A DNA stretch of 64,000 bases, from assembly GCA_025055075.1 (NCBI GenBank), contig JANWYV010000053.1, positions 103,331 through 167,330 on the forward strand. The letters are read 5' to 3'. The position numbers were made by a program, and so were the translations under genes. Below are positions 24,666 to 32,032 of this stretch, piece after piece (position 1 is the first letter of the stretch; the number at the start of each line of letters is the position of its first letter). The DNA comes from Blastocatellia bacterium (GTDB lineage: Bacteria > Acidobacteriota > Blastocatellia > HR10). The notes beneath the pieces were generated by a model that was given only the letters and a program-made list of their open reading frames with translations, was not told the origin of the DNA and ran no database searches.

Positions 24666-24982
24666 TGGTGGTGCCCTTCCCGTTCTCCGATTTATCGCGA
24701 GCTAAGCTGCGACCGGCCGTGGTCTTGGCAGATGCCGGGCGCGGAGATTGGATCTTGTGCCAGGTCACCAGTAATCCTTACGGCGACGCACGGGCGGTAA
24801 TGCTCACGGAAGCGAGCTTTCGCACGGGCTCCTTACGAGTGACGAGCTACGCGCGCCCAGGTAAGCTGTTCACAGCAAGTCACAATCTTATGATGGCACA
24901 GGTCGGACATCTGAAGGATGAGTCCTTGAAAGCAATCGTTGAGGCGGTTGTGGATATCCTGCGAACTGGCCTCACGCCATGA
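24638..24982 (+). CDS. MazF/PemK-type endoribonuclease toxin
   Basis: A 114-residue protein with the MazF/PemK opening GSVVVVPFPFSDLSRAKLRPAVVLA and the following DWILCQVTSNPYGD, where the conserved fPFsD, K-RP and Q-(I/V)-TS elements of this family are intact. Such toxins cut single-stranded RNA at short sequences and are held inactive by the antitoxin encoded just before. The length is standard and nothing looks truncated. Start at 24638 lies within the antitoxin gene, giving translational coupling. The module lies between the two copies of a 90-bp repeat. Confidence 0.85.
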   Translation: MVLPTVGSVVVVPFPFSDLSRAKLRPAVVLADAGRGDWILCQVTSNPYGDARAVMLTEASFRTGSLRVTSYARPGKLFTASHNLMMAQVGHLKDESLKAIVEAVVDILRTGLTP

Positions 24983-25346
24983 GCGACTTGGGAGGGCGCC
25001 GAACCGTCCGCCGTGAGGCGTGCTCCATAACACTCCGCATGCCGGTCGGGAATCTACCCTTCGTCGCGAATGAATCCTTCGGGCTAATTGAGGAGGGGAG
25101 AGAAAAGGGCTGAGCAGGTTACGGCAGCGCGCAATGAGGGGGCACCTCCCGCCGACGGATGAACCGATATCCCGCGAGCAAAAGGAGCGCGCTCGCCAGA
25201 TTCAATCCTGCATTCACCGTCGGTCAGAGCATGAGGTGTGGATGGTACACGACTTCTCCCCTTGCGCTCAAGGGCCAATGGGAAGGGCGGAATCCTTTGA
25301 TGCGATTGACGTCGCTGAGCACGTTCGACTACCTTACTCCAACGGC
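24983..25346. other. Intergenic stretch holding the DUF420 fragment
   Basis: No intact gene is supported here. It contains an imperfect hairpin GGCGTGC/GCATGCC (about 25018-25044) shortly after the toxin stop, with no T-run, and the 90-bp DUF420 fragment at 25143-25232. An in-frame extension of the following glycosyltransferase runs through the fragment on the opposite strand and is judged non-coding. Confidence 0.6.
25143..25232 (-). pseudogene. Broken copy of the first 30 codons of DUF420
   Basis: Differs from 24003-24092 by four transitions. Three are silent third-position changes and one turns codon 3 TGG into TGA, so the copy cannot be translated from its ATG. Homology stops abruptly at the ATG on one side and fades after codon 30 on the other (REVPPH against REVNAH). 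The silent bias suggests it once was a translated paralogue, or came from a related gene, before it was broken. Confidence 0.85.
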
Positions 25347-26078
25347 ATGAAGGCGTCATTCGTTCAGATTGTGATTCCGACGTACAACGAGCGGGAGAAT
25401 ATTCCGTCTCTCATCGCGGAGATTCGTGCGCGCTATCCGGATGCCGATATCGTCATTGTAGACGACGATTCGCCCGATGGAACAGCCGATATCGTGGAGA
25501 TGATGGCCGTGAGCGACTCGCGCCTTCATCTCCTGCGTCGCCGAGGACGTCGCAGCTTCGCGCGTTCGCTCATTGAGGGCATGCTGTGGGCGCTCGCCCG
25601 CGAGCCGCAGTTCGTGATCCAGATGGACGCCGATCTCTCGCATCATCCGCAGTACATCGGCGATCTCCTTCGCGCAGCCGATGAGGCCGATCTTGTCATC
25701 GGTTCGCGATATGTGGGACGGCGCGTGAACGTCATCAATTGGCCGCTCTCGCGCTTGTTCTTGAGCGTCTTCGCCAACGCATACGTTCGGACGATCACAC
25801 GCTTGCCCGTCTTCGATACCACGGGAGGCTTCCGCTGCTGGCGCGCTGAGGCGCTCCGGGCCATCGACCTTCCTTCGATTCGATCCGAAGGGTACGCGTT
25901 TCAAATCGAGACGCTTTACCGCGCCCATCGGCTCGGGCACCGCGTCGTGGAGGTCCCCATCATCTTCACCGAACGCAACGCTGGTGCCTCCAAGATGAGC
26001 ACGCGCATCATCCTCGAATCAGCGATCTGCCCATGGTTGCTTCTCCTGTGGAGGAGTGCGCCTAGATCCCGCGCGTGA
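25347..26078 (+). CDS. Family-2 glycosyltransferase, dolichol-phosphate mannose synthase type
   Basis: A 243-residue enzyme that would transfer a sugar from a nucleotide donor to a polyprenyl phosphate at the membrane face. Motifs: QIVIPTYNERENIPSLI, IVIVDDDSPDGTADIV, the metal-binding VIQMDADLSHHPQY, VIGSRYVGR and TTGGFRCWRAEAL, with the closing VPIIFTERNAGASKMS typical of DPM1-like proteins. It has no C-terminal GtrA-like membrane domain. The conserved part starts at 25347, where no Shine-Dalgarno is visible; an ATG at 25278 with AAGGG upstream would add 23 residues. It converges with and overlaps the next gene by 17 nt. Confidence 0.87.
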   Translation: MKASFVQIVIPTYNERENIPSLIAEIRARYPDADIVIVDDDSPDGTADIVEMMAVSDSRLHLLRRRGRRSFARSLIEGMLWALAREPQFVIQMDADLSHHPQYIGDLLRAADEADLVIGSRYVGRRVNVINWPLSRLFLSVFANAYVRTITRLPVFDTTGGFRCWRAEALRAIDLPSIRSEGYAFQIETLYRAHRLGHRVVEVPIIFTERNAGASKMSTRIILESAICPWLLLLWRSAPRSRA

Positions 26079-27012
26079 GCCAATCGCCTAGACGCCGTCG
26101 CCAACGCGGCGCATCGGTCGCGACGCGTGGGCCGAGATACCGACCGAGTGGAAAGGCCAATCCCTTCGCGAAAGCTTTGACAATGACGCGGGGCGTGATT
26201 CGCTCGTGAGGAAGCTTGAACAGGTTCACGTAGATGTTGTAGGGGATCGCGTTGAACAGCGTGAACCAGAGCGATGGCGGATCACCTCCGAACAATTCGT
26301 GATACAGCCGGTAGCTCGCCACGAACCGCTTGAAATCATACCACGCCGAGCGATCGTGCGAGTGGATGACGACCGAGTCGGGTTGGTAATAGATCGCGTA
26401 TCCAGCTTCCATAACCCGTTTGGCCCAACGGATATCTTCTCCGAAAGCAGCGCGCCCGAACGGAAATCGCTCCCACACCGAACGTCGAATCGCTGAGGAA
26501 ACGTTGTCGAAGCTGAAGAGTGCGATCTTCTCCTCAAGGGATAAGGCGGAGAGAGTTTGCGCGCTCTCAAGCTTCTGTAAGCGTGGTTCCGGGCGCGAGG
26601 CGATGTGATCGCTCACGTGTCGTCGGACGAAGGCATCGCTCCCGGGGCGCGGAACTTGTCGGCTGTACGTCCCAGCGATAGACGCATCTCGACGCATGGG
26701 TTCGATGAGGCGTTCCAACCACCATTCATTCGCAGGCAGGGCGTCTTGGACGAGGAGCGCGACGAATTGACCGCGGGTACGGTGAATTGCGCGGTCTCGT
26801 GTCTCACCGTGGTCGAATTCCTCGGGGGGAATGGAGAGGACCGTCACCGGGAATCGAGCACATCGCTCGACTGTCCCGTCCGTAGAACCGGAGTCGATCA
26901 CGACGATTTCGAGAGGGGAGGAGGTGCGTTGCGCTAGGAGGCGTTCGAGCACATTGGGGAATTCCGGTCCGGCGTTGCGCGTCGGGATCACAATGGAGAT
27001 GGCTTCGTTCAT
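26062..27012 (-). CDS. Family-2 glycosyltransferase (rhamnosyltransferase-like)
   Basis: A 316-residue GT-A glycosyltransferase. It opens ISIVIPTRNAGPEFPNVL, with VVIDSGSTDGTVE, FDHGETRDRAI and ALLVQDALPANEWWLE, the last resembling the QDA segment of rhamnosyltransferases. FGEDIRWAKRVMEAGY carries the conserved ED near residue 204. The C-terminal part is amphipathic and may touch the membrane. Its ATG overlaps the stop of the upstream flippase gene (ATGA), so it probably builds the oligosaccharide exported by that flippase. Donor sugar not determined. Confidence 0.87.
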   Translation of the reverse strand: MNEAISIVIPTRNAGPEFPNVLERLLAQRTSSPLEIVVIDSGSTDGTVERCARFPVTVLSIPPEEFDHGETRDRAIHRTRGQFVALLVQDALPANEWWLERLIEPMRRDASIAGTYSRQVPRPGSDAFVRRHVSDHIASRPEPRLQKLESAQTLSALSLEEKIALFSFDNVSSAIRRSVWERFPFGRAAFGEDIRWAKRVMEAGYAIYYQPDSVVIHSHDRSAWYDFKRFVASYRLYHELFGGDPPSLWFTLFNAIPYNIYVNLFKLPHERITPRVIVKAFAKGLAFPLGRYLGPRVATDAPRWRRRLGDWLTRGI

Positions 27013-28508
27013 CGGTCGCTCACAGAAGCTTGCTCAATCGGCGCTGTGCGACGAGGGACCACAAGGTCTTTGAGCTCGCGTAATTCTGGGCGAAGGAGCA
27101 AGGCCAGAGCAAGCGCATAGACGATTCCACCTCCGAGGAAGAGCGCGAGGAGCGTTTGCCACTCGGGCAAGGCGAGCGACTCCGAGGCCTGCCGAAGTAA
27201 CCACGTCACAAGCAAGACCCCTCCTGCGCCGAGGCCGACAGGACTCAGAGCCGTCCAAAGATCCGCGAGCTTCCAACGAAGCGTGCGGAGAGCGATCGCC
27301 GTGACGACTCCTGATAGACTCAGGAAAATGAGCGCCGTTGCTGCGGCAACACCGACGATCCCCCATCGCAGGCTCATCGCCACGGCCACCACGAAAACGG
27401 GAACCGCCGCGAGCGAACATTTAAAATTGAGGTCAGGTCGCCCGATCGCGTTGAATAACTCTCCAGCTCCGAGCATCAGGCATCGCCCGACGGCGTGAAG
27501 GAGTAGCAATTGGAGCGGAAGGACAGCGGGCGTCCATTTCTCCCCGTAGATGACGCGCACGTATTCTGGAGCAGCGACGATGAGGAGGAGAAGAGGAGGA
27601 ATCGCGATCCCAGCACTCGTGCGCGCGAATCGAAAGTAAGCGGCGCGCAACTCGTCCGATCGCTCGCGGAGCCGCGCGAAGATAGGGAAGACAACGTGCG
27701 AGAAAACGCCCATAAACAGCGTGGGCAACATCAGGCTCTGATTGTAGGCGAACGTGTAATAGCCGAGCGGTGACGCGCCCATCCATCTCCCAATGAGGAT
27801 GTAATCGGCATTCTGCATGGCATATGCCGTCAAATCGTTGCCGAGGACGTGTCGTCCGTAGCGGACGATCTCCCTCCACGAACGGCGAGACCAATGAGGT
27901 GCAGGACGCCACGGGGAGAGTTTCCAATTCAAAGCAGCAGTGATTAAAGCGGCGAGGACGAAAGGTACGACGAGACTCCAAACACCAGCTCCCCATCGAG
28001 CCAGAACCAGACCGATTCCTGTCCCAATGAGCGTCGCCACAACTTGGGGCAGCACGAGCTTCCCGATCTCCAAGCGTCGGCGCAGAAGTGCCGCGTGTAC
28101 GCTCCCCCATGGAGCGATCAACAAGGTGAGACCCAAGGTGAGGAGGATGGGGACGAGATCCGGACGCCCATAGAACTCAGCAATCGGAGGGGCGACTGCG
28201 GCCTGAAACGCAAAGAGGCCGAGACTCACGATCACGCCAAGCCAAAATCCCGCCGTCAGGACTTCCGGGCGTTCTTCGGGATGATAGATGAGGTAATGCC
28301 CGATCCCCACATTTCCGAAAAGGGCGATGAGCGTCGTCACGGTGAGGCCCAAGCTCATGAGGCCGAAATCTTCCGGCGCAAGCCAGCGCGCGAGCGCGAT
28401 CCCAGCGAAGAAATTGATGACGCGCACGAAGATCTGCGCGCCGATCCAAGAGATCGAACCCTTGTAGAAAGCGCGCTTCAGCGCTTCGTGGCGAATGCCC
28501 TCGCTCAT
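27009..28508 (-). CDS. Wzx-like lipopolysaccharide/polysaccharide flippase (MOP superfamily)
   Basis: A 499-residue membrane protein with 12-14 predicted helices, similar to WzxC-type translocases that flip lipid-linked sugars. Recognisable elements are the N-terminal YKGSISWIGAQIFVRVINF, ARWLAPEDFGLMSLGLTV and the mid-protein AYAMQNADYILIGRWMGAS followed by LGYYTFAYN. I use the ATG at 28508, which follows GGGAGATGG; a TTG 12 nt upstream would overlap that site. It is driven by a minus-strand promoter facing away from the SDR operon and is coupled to the glycosyltransferase downstream. Confidence 0.87.
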   Translation of the reverse strand: MSEGIRHEALKRAFYKGSISWIGAQIFVRVINFFAGIALARWLAPEDFGLMSLGLTVTTLIALFGNVGIGHYLIYHPEERPEVLTAGFWLGVIVSLGLFAFQAAVAPPIAEFYGRPDLVPILLTLGLTLLIAPWGSVHAALLRRRLEIGKLVLPQVVATLIGTGIGLVLARWGAGVWSLVVPFVLAALITAALNWKLSPWRPAPHWSRRSWREIVRYGRHVLGNDLTAYAMQNADYILIGRWMGASPLGYYTFAYNQSLMLPTLFMGVFSHVVFPIFARLRERSDELRAAYFRFARTSAGIAIPPLLLLIVAAPEYVRVIYGEKWTPAVLPLQLLLLHAVGRCLMLGAGELFNAIGRPDLNFKCSLAAVPVFVVAVAMSLRWGIVGVAAATALIFLSLSGVVTAIALRTLRWKLADLWTALSPVGLGAGGVLLVTWLLRQASESLALPEWQTLLALFLGGGIVYALALALLLRPELRELKDLVVPRRTAPIEQASVSDR

Positions 28509-28538
28509 CCCATCTCCCAACTCGGGTTCATGCTGCTT

Positions 28539-28567
28539 ATGATAAAGAGCGCGCGCGCGTCAGACAA
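28539..28567 (-). promoter_or_regulatory. Promoter of the flippase-glycosyltransferase operon
   Basis: On the minus strand TTGTCT (28567-28562) and TATCAT (28544-28539) are 17 bp apart, about 30 bp before the ATG at 28508. The spacer is a run of GCGCGC, which is unusual for an open-complex region. Confidence 0.5.
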
Positions 28568-28589
28568 CATTCATCCGCGGGGAACGAGC

Positions 28590-28618
28590 TTGCGCGGCAT
28601 GCCGGGAACGCGTATGAT
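28590..28618 (+). promoter_or_regulatory. Promoter of the SDR-QueD operon
   Basis: TTGCGC (28590-28595) and TATGAT (28613-28618), 17-bp spacer, 29 bp before the ATG at 28648. It is divergent from, and does not overlap, the flippase promoter. Confidence 0.6.
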
Positions 28619-28647
28619 CTCCTCTATTTCCGAACGGGGCAGAGGAT

Positions 28648-29385
28648 ATGAATCTCAAAGGAAAGGGCGCGATAGTCACCGGGGCGGCGAGGCGCGTCGG
28701 AAGGGCGATCGCGCTCGCTTTGGCCGAACGCGGCGCCGATGTCGTCGTGCACTACCATCGTTCCGAGGAAGACGCGCGGGAGACCGTACGCGAGATCGAG
28801 GTCCGGGGCGTTCGTGCACTCGCTGTGCGAGCGGATCTCGGGGAGGTCCGCGAGATCGAACGATTGATTGAAGAAGCGGTGCGATTCCTCGGTCACCTCG
28901 ACGTCTTGGTGAATAACGCCTCGGTCTTCTTCCGAACGCCCTTCGGCTCGATCACCGAGGAGCAATGGGACCTCAATCTCGACGTGAACCTCAAAGCACC
29001 CTTCTTTTGCGCTCAATACGCGGCGCGGGTCATGCAGCAGCAAGGCGGGGGGAAGATCATCAATATCGCCGATTGGGCGGGATTCCGCCCATACGCGGGC
29101 TATATCCCATACTGTGTCTCGAAAGCGGGGTTGATCGCACTCACGCAGGTTTTGGCGAAGACGTTGGCGCCGACGATCCTGGTCAACGCGGTCGCGCCCG
29201 GTCCAGTTCTTCTGCCGGAAGAGTACGGCGAGGAGGAGACGCGCGCGATCATCGAAGCCACGCCGCTCAAGCGGCTCGGATCGCCTGAGGACGTCGCTCG
29301 CGCCGTGCTCTTTTTAATCGAGGGAAGCGATTTCATCACCGGACATACACTCGTCGTGGATGGAGGTCGGCTCATCGGTTCATGA
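28648..29385 (+). CDS. Pteridine-reductase-like short-chain dehydrogenase (PTR1/FolM type)
   Basis: A 245-residue SDR. The NADP-binding motif is TGAARRVGRAIALAL, the ARR-(I/V)-GRA form seen in PTR1 and FolM. VNNASVFFRTPF resembles the NNAS-F segment of pteridine reductases. The catalytic set is Asp142, Tyr155 and Lys159: the usual SDR serine is replaced by aspartate 13 residues before the tyrosine, as in Leishmania PTR1. VNAVAPGPVLLPEE also matches that group. It likely reduces a dihydropterin or dihydrofolate with NADPH. The next gene, 30 nt on, encodes a pterin enzyme (QueD), supporting a pterin substrate. Confidence 0.82.
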   Translation: MNLKGKGAIVTGAARRVGRAIALALAERGADVVVHYHRSEEDARETVREIEVRGVRALAVRADLGEVREIERLIEEAVRFLGHLDVLVNNASVFFRTPFGSITEEQWDLNLDVNLKAPFFCAQYAARVMQQQGGGKIINIADWAGFRPYAGYIPYCVSKAGLIALTQVLAKTLAPTILVNAVAPGPVLLPEEYGEEETRAIIEATPLKRLGSPEDVARAVLFLIEGSDFITGHTLVVDGGRLIGS

Positions 29386-29415
29386 GCCGAACGCGTGGAC
29401 AAGCAGGAGGACGAG

Positions 29416-29829
29416 ATGTTCAAGGCGACGAAGGAGATCTTCTTCTGCTACGGGCATCGGCTCTTGAATTACGCGGGTAAGTGTCGCAATCTTCACGGAC
29501 ATAATGCCCGCGCGGAGGTCGAGTTGGCCGCCGAACGCCTCGATGATCGCCACATGGTCGTTGATTTCGATGAGATCAAGGCGGTCGTGAAGTCGTGGGT
29601 AGACGAGCACATTGATCACAAGATGGTCTTGTGCAAGGACGATCCATTGCTGCCTGTGTTGCGCGAACACGGGGTCGCTTGCTTCGTCTTGGAGACAAAC
29701 CCGACGGCTGAAGCGCTGGCCAAGCTCATCTTTGACGTAGCGGCCGAGCGCGGATTCCCCGTCGCGCGCGTGACCGTGTGGGAGACGGAGAGTTCGTTCG
29801 CGACATACGAGCCATCGCGCGGAGAGTGA
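29416..29829 (+). CDS. queD: 6-carboxytetrahydropterin synthase
   Basis: Makes 6-carboxy-5,6,7,8-tetrahydropterin from 7,8-dihydroneopterin triphosphate, the first dedicated step to preQ0. The 137-residue protein has zinc ligands His14, His27 and His29 and catalytic Cys23 in KCRNLHGHN, i.e. the CxxxHGH spacing of QueD rather than the CxxxxxHGH of eukaryotic-type PTPS. VVDFDEIK, HIDHKMV, NPTAEALAK and VWETESSFATY complete the family pattern. I start at the ATG at 29416, preceded by AGGAGG; an in-frame GTG at 29395 is less likely. Downstream genes in the operon are not queuosine genes. Confidence 0.92.
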   Translation: MFKATKEIFFCYGHRLLNYAGKCRNLHGHNARAEVELAAERLDDRHMVVDFDEIKAVVKSWVDEHIDHKMVLCKDDPLLPVLREHGVACFVLETNPTAEALAKLIFDVAAERGFPVARVTVWETESSFATYEPSRGE

Positions 29830-29860
29830 GGCCAAACGCGTCTTCGCCGTGAGGGTGGCC

Positions 29861-30820
29861 ATGGCGTTGCTTCTGACCGAATCGGATGTGGAGCGCTTGT
29901 TGACGATGGAGATGGCGCTCGAGGCCGTCGAAGAGGCGTTTCGCGAGCAAGCGGAAGGGCGCGCGATCAATGAGCCGCGTCGCCGCCTGCGCGTCCCACG
30001 TGGGACGTTACATCTGATGAGTGCCGCCGTGCTCGCGCGAGGCGTCGTAGGCTTCAAGGCCTACACCTCGTTCTCAAGCGGCACGCGGTTCCTCGTCTTC
30101 CTCTATGACGCGGAGGAGGGATCGCTTCTGGCCATTATCGAGGCGAATCGGCTCGGGCAGATGCGCACGGGAGCGGCCAGTGGCGTCGCCACTCGATACA
30201 TGGCACGACCGGATGCGCGTACGCTTGGCATCTTCGGAACTGGTTGGCAAGCAGAAAGTCAGGTGCGCGCGATTTGCATCGTGAGACCGATCCGACGGGT
30301 TCTCGCCTACAGCCGTAGGCCGGAGCAACGAGAAGCATTTTGCCGAGAGATGACGGCGAAGTTGGGGATCGAGGTCATCCCGGCCGAGCGGCCTGAGGAA
30401 GTCGTCGCTGAGGCCGATGTTCTCGTTACAGCGACGACGGCGCGCGAGCCTGTCTTCGAGGGACGATGGGTACCCGAGGGGGTTCATATCAACGCGATCG
30501 GAGGAAATTCCCCTCTTCGTCGCGAATTCGATGATGAAACGATTCGACGGGCACGCGCGATCGTCGTGGATTCCAAGGATCAGGCGCGGATCGAGTGCGG
30601 AGAGTTCCTGCATGCCGTCGAGCGCGGGCGCTTGACGTGGGAAGCCGTCCATGAGTTGAAGGAGGTCGTCATCGGACGCTTCGTCGCCCGGCGGCACCCT
30701 TCGGACATCACGCTCTTCAAATCCTTGGGGATCGCCTTGGAAGACGTGGCGGTCGCCGTTCGCATCTTCGAGCGCGCCCGCGAAGAGGGCATCGGCCAGC
30801 GCATATCCCTCTTGGAGTAA
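29861..30820 (+). CDS. Ornithine cyclodeaminase/mu-crystallin family protein
   Basis: A 319-residue NAD(P)-dependent protein of the OCD/mu-crystallin family, whose members include ornithine cyclodeaminase, ketimine reductases and alanine dehydrogenases. Evidence: N-terminal LLTESDVERLLTMEMALEAVEEAF, LRVPRGTLHLMSA, VGFKAYTSF, IEANRLGQMRTGAASGVATRYM and the Rossmann motif GIFGTGWQAESQVRAI, then VHINAIGGNSPLRREFD. The ATG at 29861 has GAGGGTGG upstream; a GTG at 29849 is possible. The context (pterin enzymes before, amidohydrolase after) does not identify the substrate. Confidence 0.87.
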   Translation: MALLLTESDVERLLTMEMALEAVEEAFREQAEGRAINEPRRRLRVPRGTLHLMSAAVLARGVVGFKAYTSFSSGTRFLVFLYDAEEGSLLAIIEANRLGQMRTGAASGVATRYMARPDARTLGIFGTGWQAESQVRAICIVRPIRRVLAYSRRPEQREAFCREMTAKLGIEVIPAERPEEVVAEADVLVTATTAREPVFEGRWVPEGVHINAIGGNSPLRREFDDETIRRARAIVVDSKDQARIECGEFLHAVERGRLTWEAVHELKEVVIGRFVARRHPSDITLFKSLGIALEDVAVAVRIFERAREEGIGQRISLLE

Positions 30821-30868
30821 GTTCAGGCCGTTTGCTAAGAGCGCTCACGTCTCGGATGGGAAGGGATT

Positions 30869-31726
30869 ATGGAACGCACGTACAGGGCGATTGACGTTCA
30901 TGTCCATATCATGCCGTGGTGGATGATCAAGCCGGAAGTGGCCGTGAGTCTGCGGCGAGGGACGCGAGAATTCGAAGAGCTGATTCGGATCATGGAAGAT
31001 CCGGATCGCTTCATCGCCTTACTGGATGAAGCGGGGGTCGAGCGAGCGGGCCTTATTAATTACGTGAGTCCAGACGTCATGGGATTCACCGACGAGGTGA
31101 ACGATTTCTCCGCGCGATACGCTCGTCGGTATCCCGATCGATTGATCCCCTTCGGCTCGGTCCATCCGCGATTCTCCAGGGATCCGGCGGGGGAGATGGA
31201 TCGGCTGGCCGACCTCGGCATTCGGGCGATCAAGATCCATCCTCCGCATCAATTGATCTATCCGAACGATTACCTGAATGGCGTGAAGGCGCTTGAGATC
31301 ATTTATCGCAAGGCCATCGAATATCGCATGCCGGTGATGATCCATACGGGGACATCCATCTTCCCCGGCGCGCGCAATAAGTTCGGTGATCCCATTCATG
31401 TGGATGATGTGGCCGTTGATTTCCCAGAATTGACGATCATCTTGGCTCACGGAGGACGTCCGCTCTGGATGTCGACCTGTGTCTTCTTGCTTCGTCGGCA
31501 TCGAAACGTTTACATGGATATTTCGAGCATCCCGCCACAAAATTTGCTCGCGTATTTCCCTCAGCTTGAGAAGCTGGCCGATAAGGCCATGTTCGGCTCG
31601 GATTGGCCAGGACCTGGCGTTCCGGGGATCAAGACCAATATCGAAGCCTTCCTCCAGCTCCCTATCTCGGACGAGGCCAAGCGGAAGATCTTGCGGGAGA
31701 CGGCTCTGCGAGTCTTTGGCGAATGA
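30869..31726 (+). CDS. Metal-dependent amidohydrolase family protein (Amidohydro_2)
   Basis: A 285-residue TIM-barrel hydrolase or decarboxylase. Metal-site features are AIDVHVHIM with His11 and His13, IRAIKIHPPHQ, MIHTGTS, IILAHGGRPLW and FGSDWPGPG near the C-terminus (aspartate of strand 8). These are shared with 2-amino-3-carboxymuconate-6-semialdehyde decarboxylase and related enzymes, but nothing fixes the substrate. It is the fourth gene of the run starting with the SDR, 48 nt after its neighbour, with AAGGGA before the ATG. A hairpin-rich non-coding region follows. Confidence 0.85.
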   Translation: MERTYRAIDVHVHIMPWWMIKPEVAVSLRRGTREFEELIRIMEDPDRFIALLDEAGVERAGLINYVSPDVMGFTDEVNDFSARYARRYPDRLIPFGSVHPRFSRDPAGEMDRLADLGIRAIKIHPPHQLIYPNDYLNGVKALEIIYRKAIEYRMPVMIHTGTSIFPGARNKFGDPIHVDDVAVDFPELTIILAHGGRPLWMSTCVFLLRRHRNVYMDISSIPPQNLLAYFPQLEKLADKAMFGSDWPGPGVPGIKTNIEAFLQLPISDEAKRKILRETALRVFGE

Positions 31727-32032
31727 ACGGGCCGATGGTTTCGCATATAGGAGTCACGTGACAAAAGCTCCGTTGAAGCCTTGACTCCAACGGAGCGAAG
31801 GGGCTCTATGAACTGTGACGATGGAGAGGATAGTGGAGAAGGGATTCGTGAGCCATACGGCGATCACCGTATTTTCCCGTTGGCTAGAGCCGTATTTTTT
31901 CTCTTTGACGGGACGTTGTCTCCCCGAGCGGGGAACATCGAGCTGTCTTCCGCTTTTTTCAAAAAGTCCTTGATGTCACGAGGGAGAGCGTACTATAAGA
32001 TGCCGCTGTGGGGTGAACGGCCTGAGGAAAGG
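31727..32032 (+). other. Hairpin-rich non-coding leader or terminator array
   Basis: This stretch is more AT-rich than its surroundings and full of symmetry: a perfect 10-bp palindrome GTCACGTGAC (31753-31762); a perfect 9-bp stem GCTCCGTTG/CAACGGAGC (31767-31796); ATACGG/CCGTAT followed by TTTT (31855-31875); GGCT/AGCC followed by GTATTTTTT (31882-31898); TCCCC/GGGGA (31921-31934); and CTTTTT/AAAAAG (31953-31966). CCGTATTTT occurs twice. Several look like intrinsic terminators. The set sits between the amidohydrolase gene and an unknown protein with its own promoter, so it may be stacked terminators, an attenuator or a small RNA. Confidence 0.5.
31970..31999 (+). promoter_or_regulatory. Promoter of the 226-residue unknown protein
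   Basis: TTGATG (31970-31975) and TATAAG (31994-31999) with an 18-bp spacer, preceded by an A/T-rich block (CTTTTTTCAAAAAG). It lies 34 bp before the ATG at 32033. Confidence 0.5.

Noticed and set aside
24003..25232. Direct repeats around the toxin-antitoxin genes considered as attachment sites or a transposon boundary.
   Set aside because: The repeat is coding DNA of DUF420, there is no integrase or transposase, and no terminal inverted repeats were found.
31781..32032. In-frame extension of the 226-residue protein to 310 residues.
   Set aside because: It would include the hairpins and the TATAAG promoter region and has no visible ribosome-binding site; the ATG at 32033 follows GAGGAAAGG.
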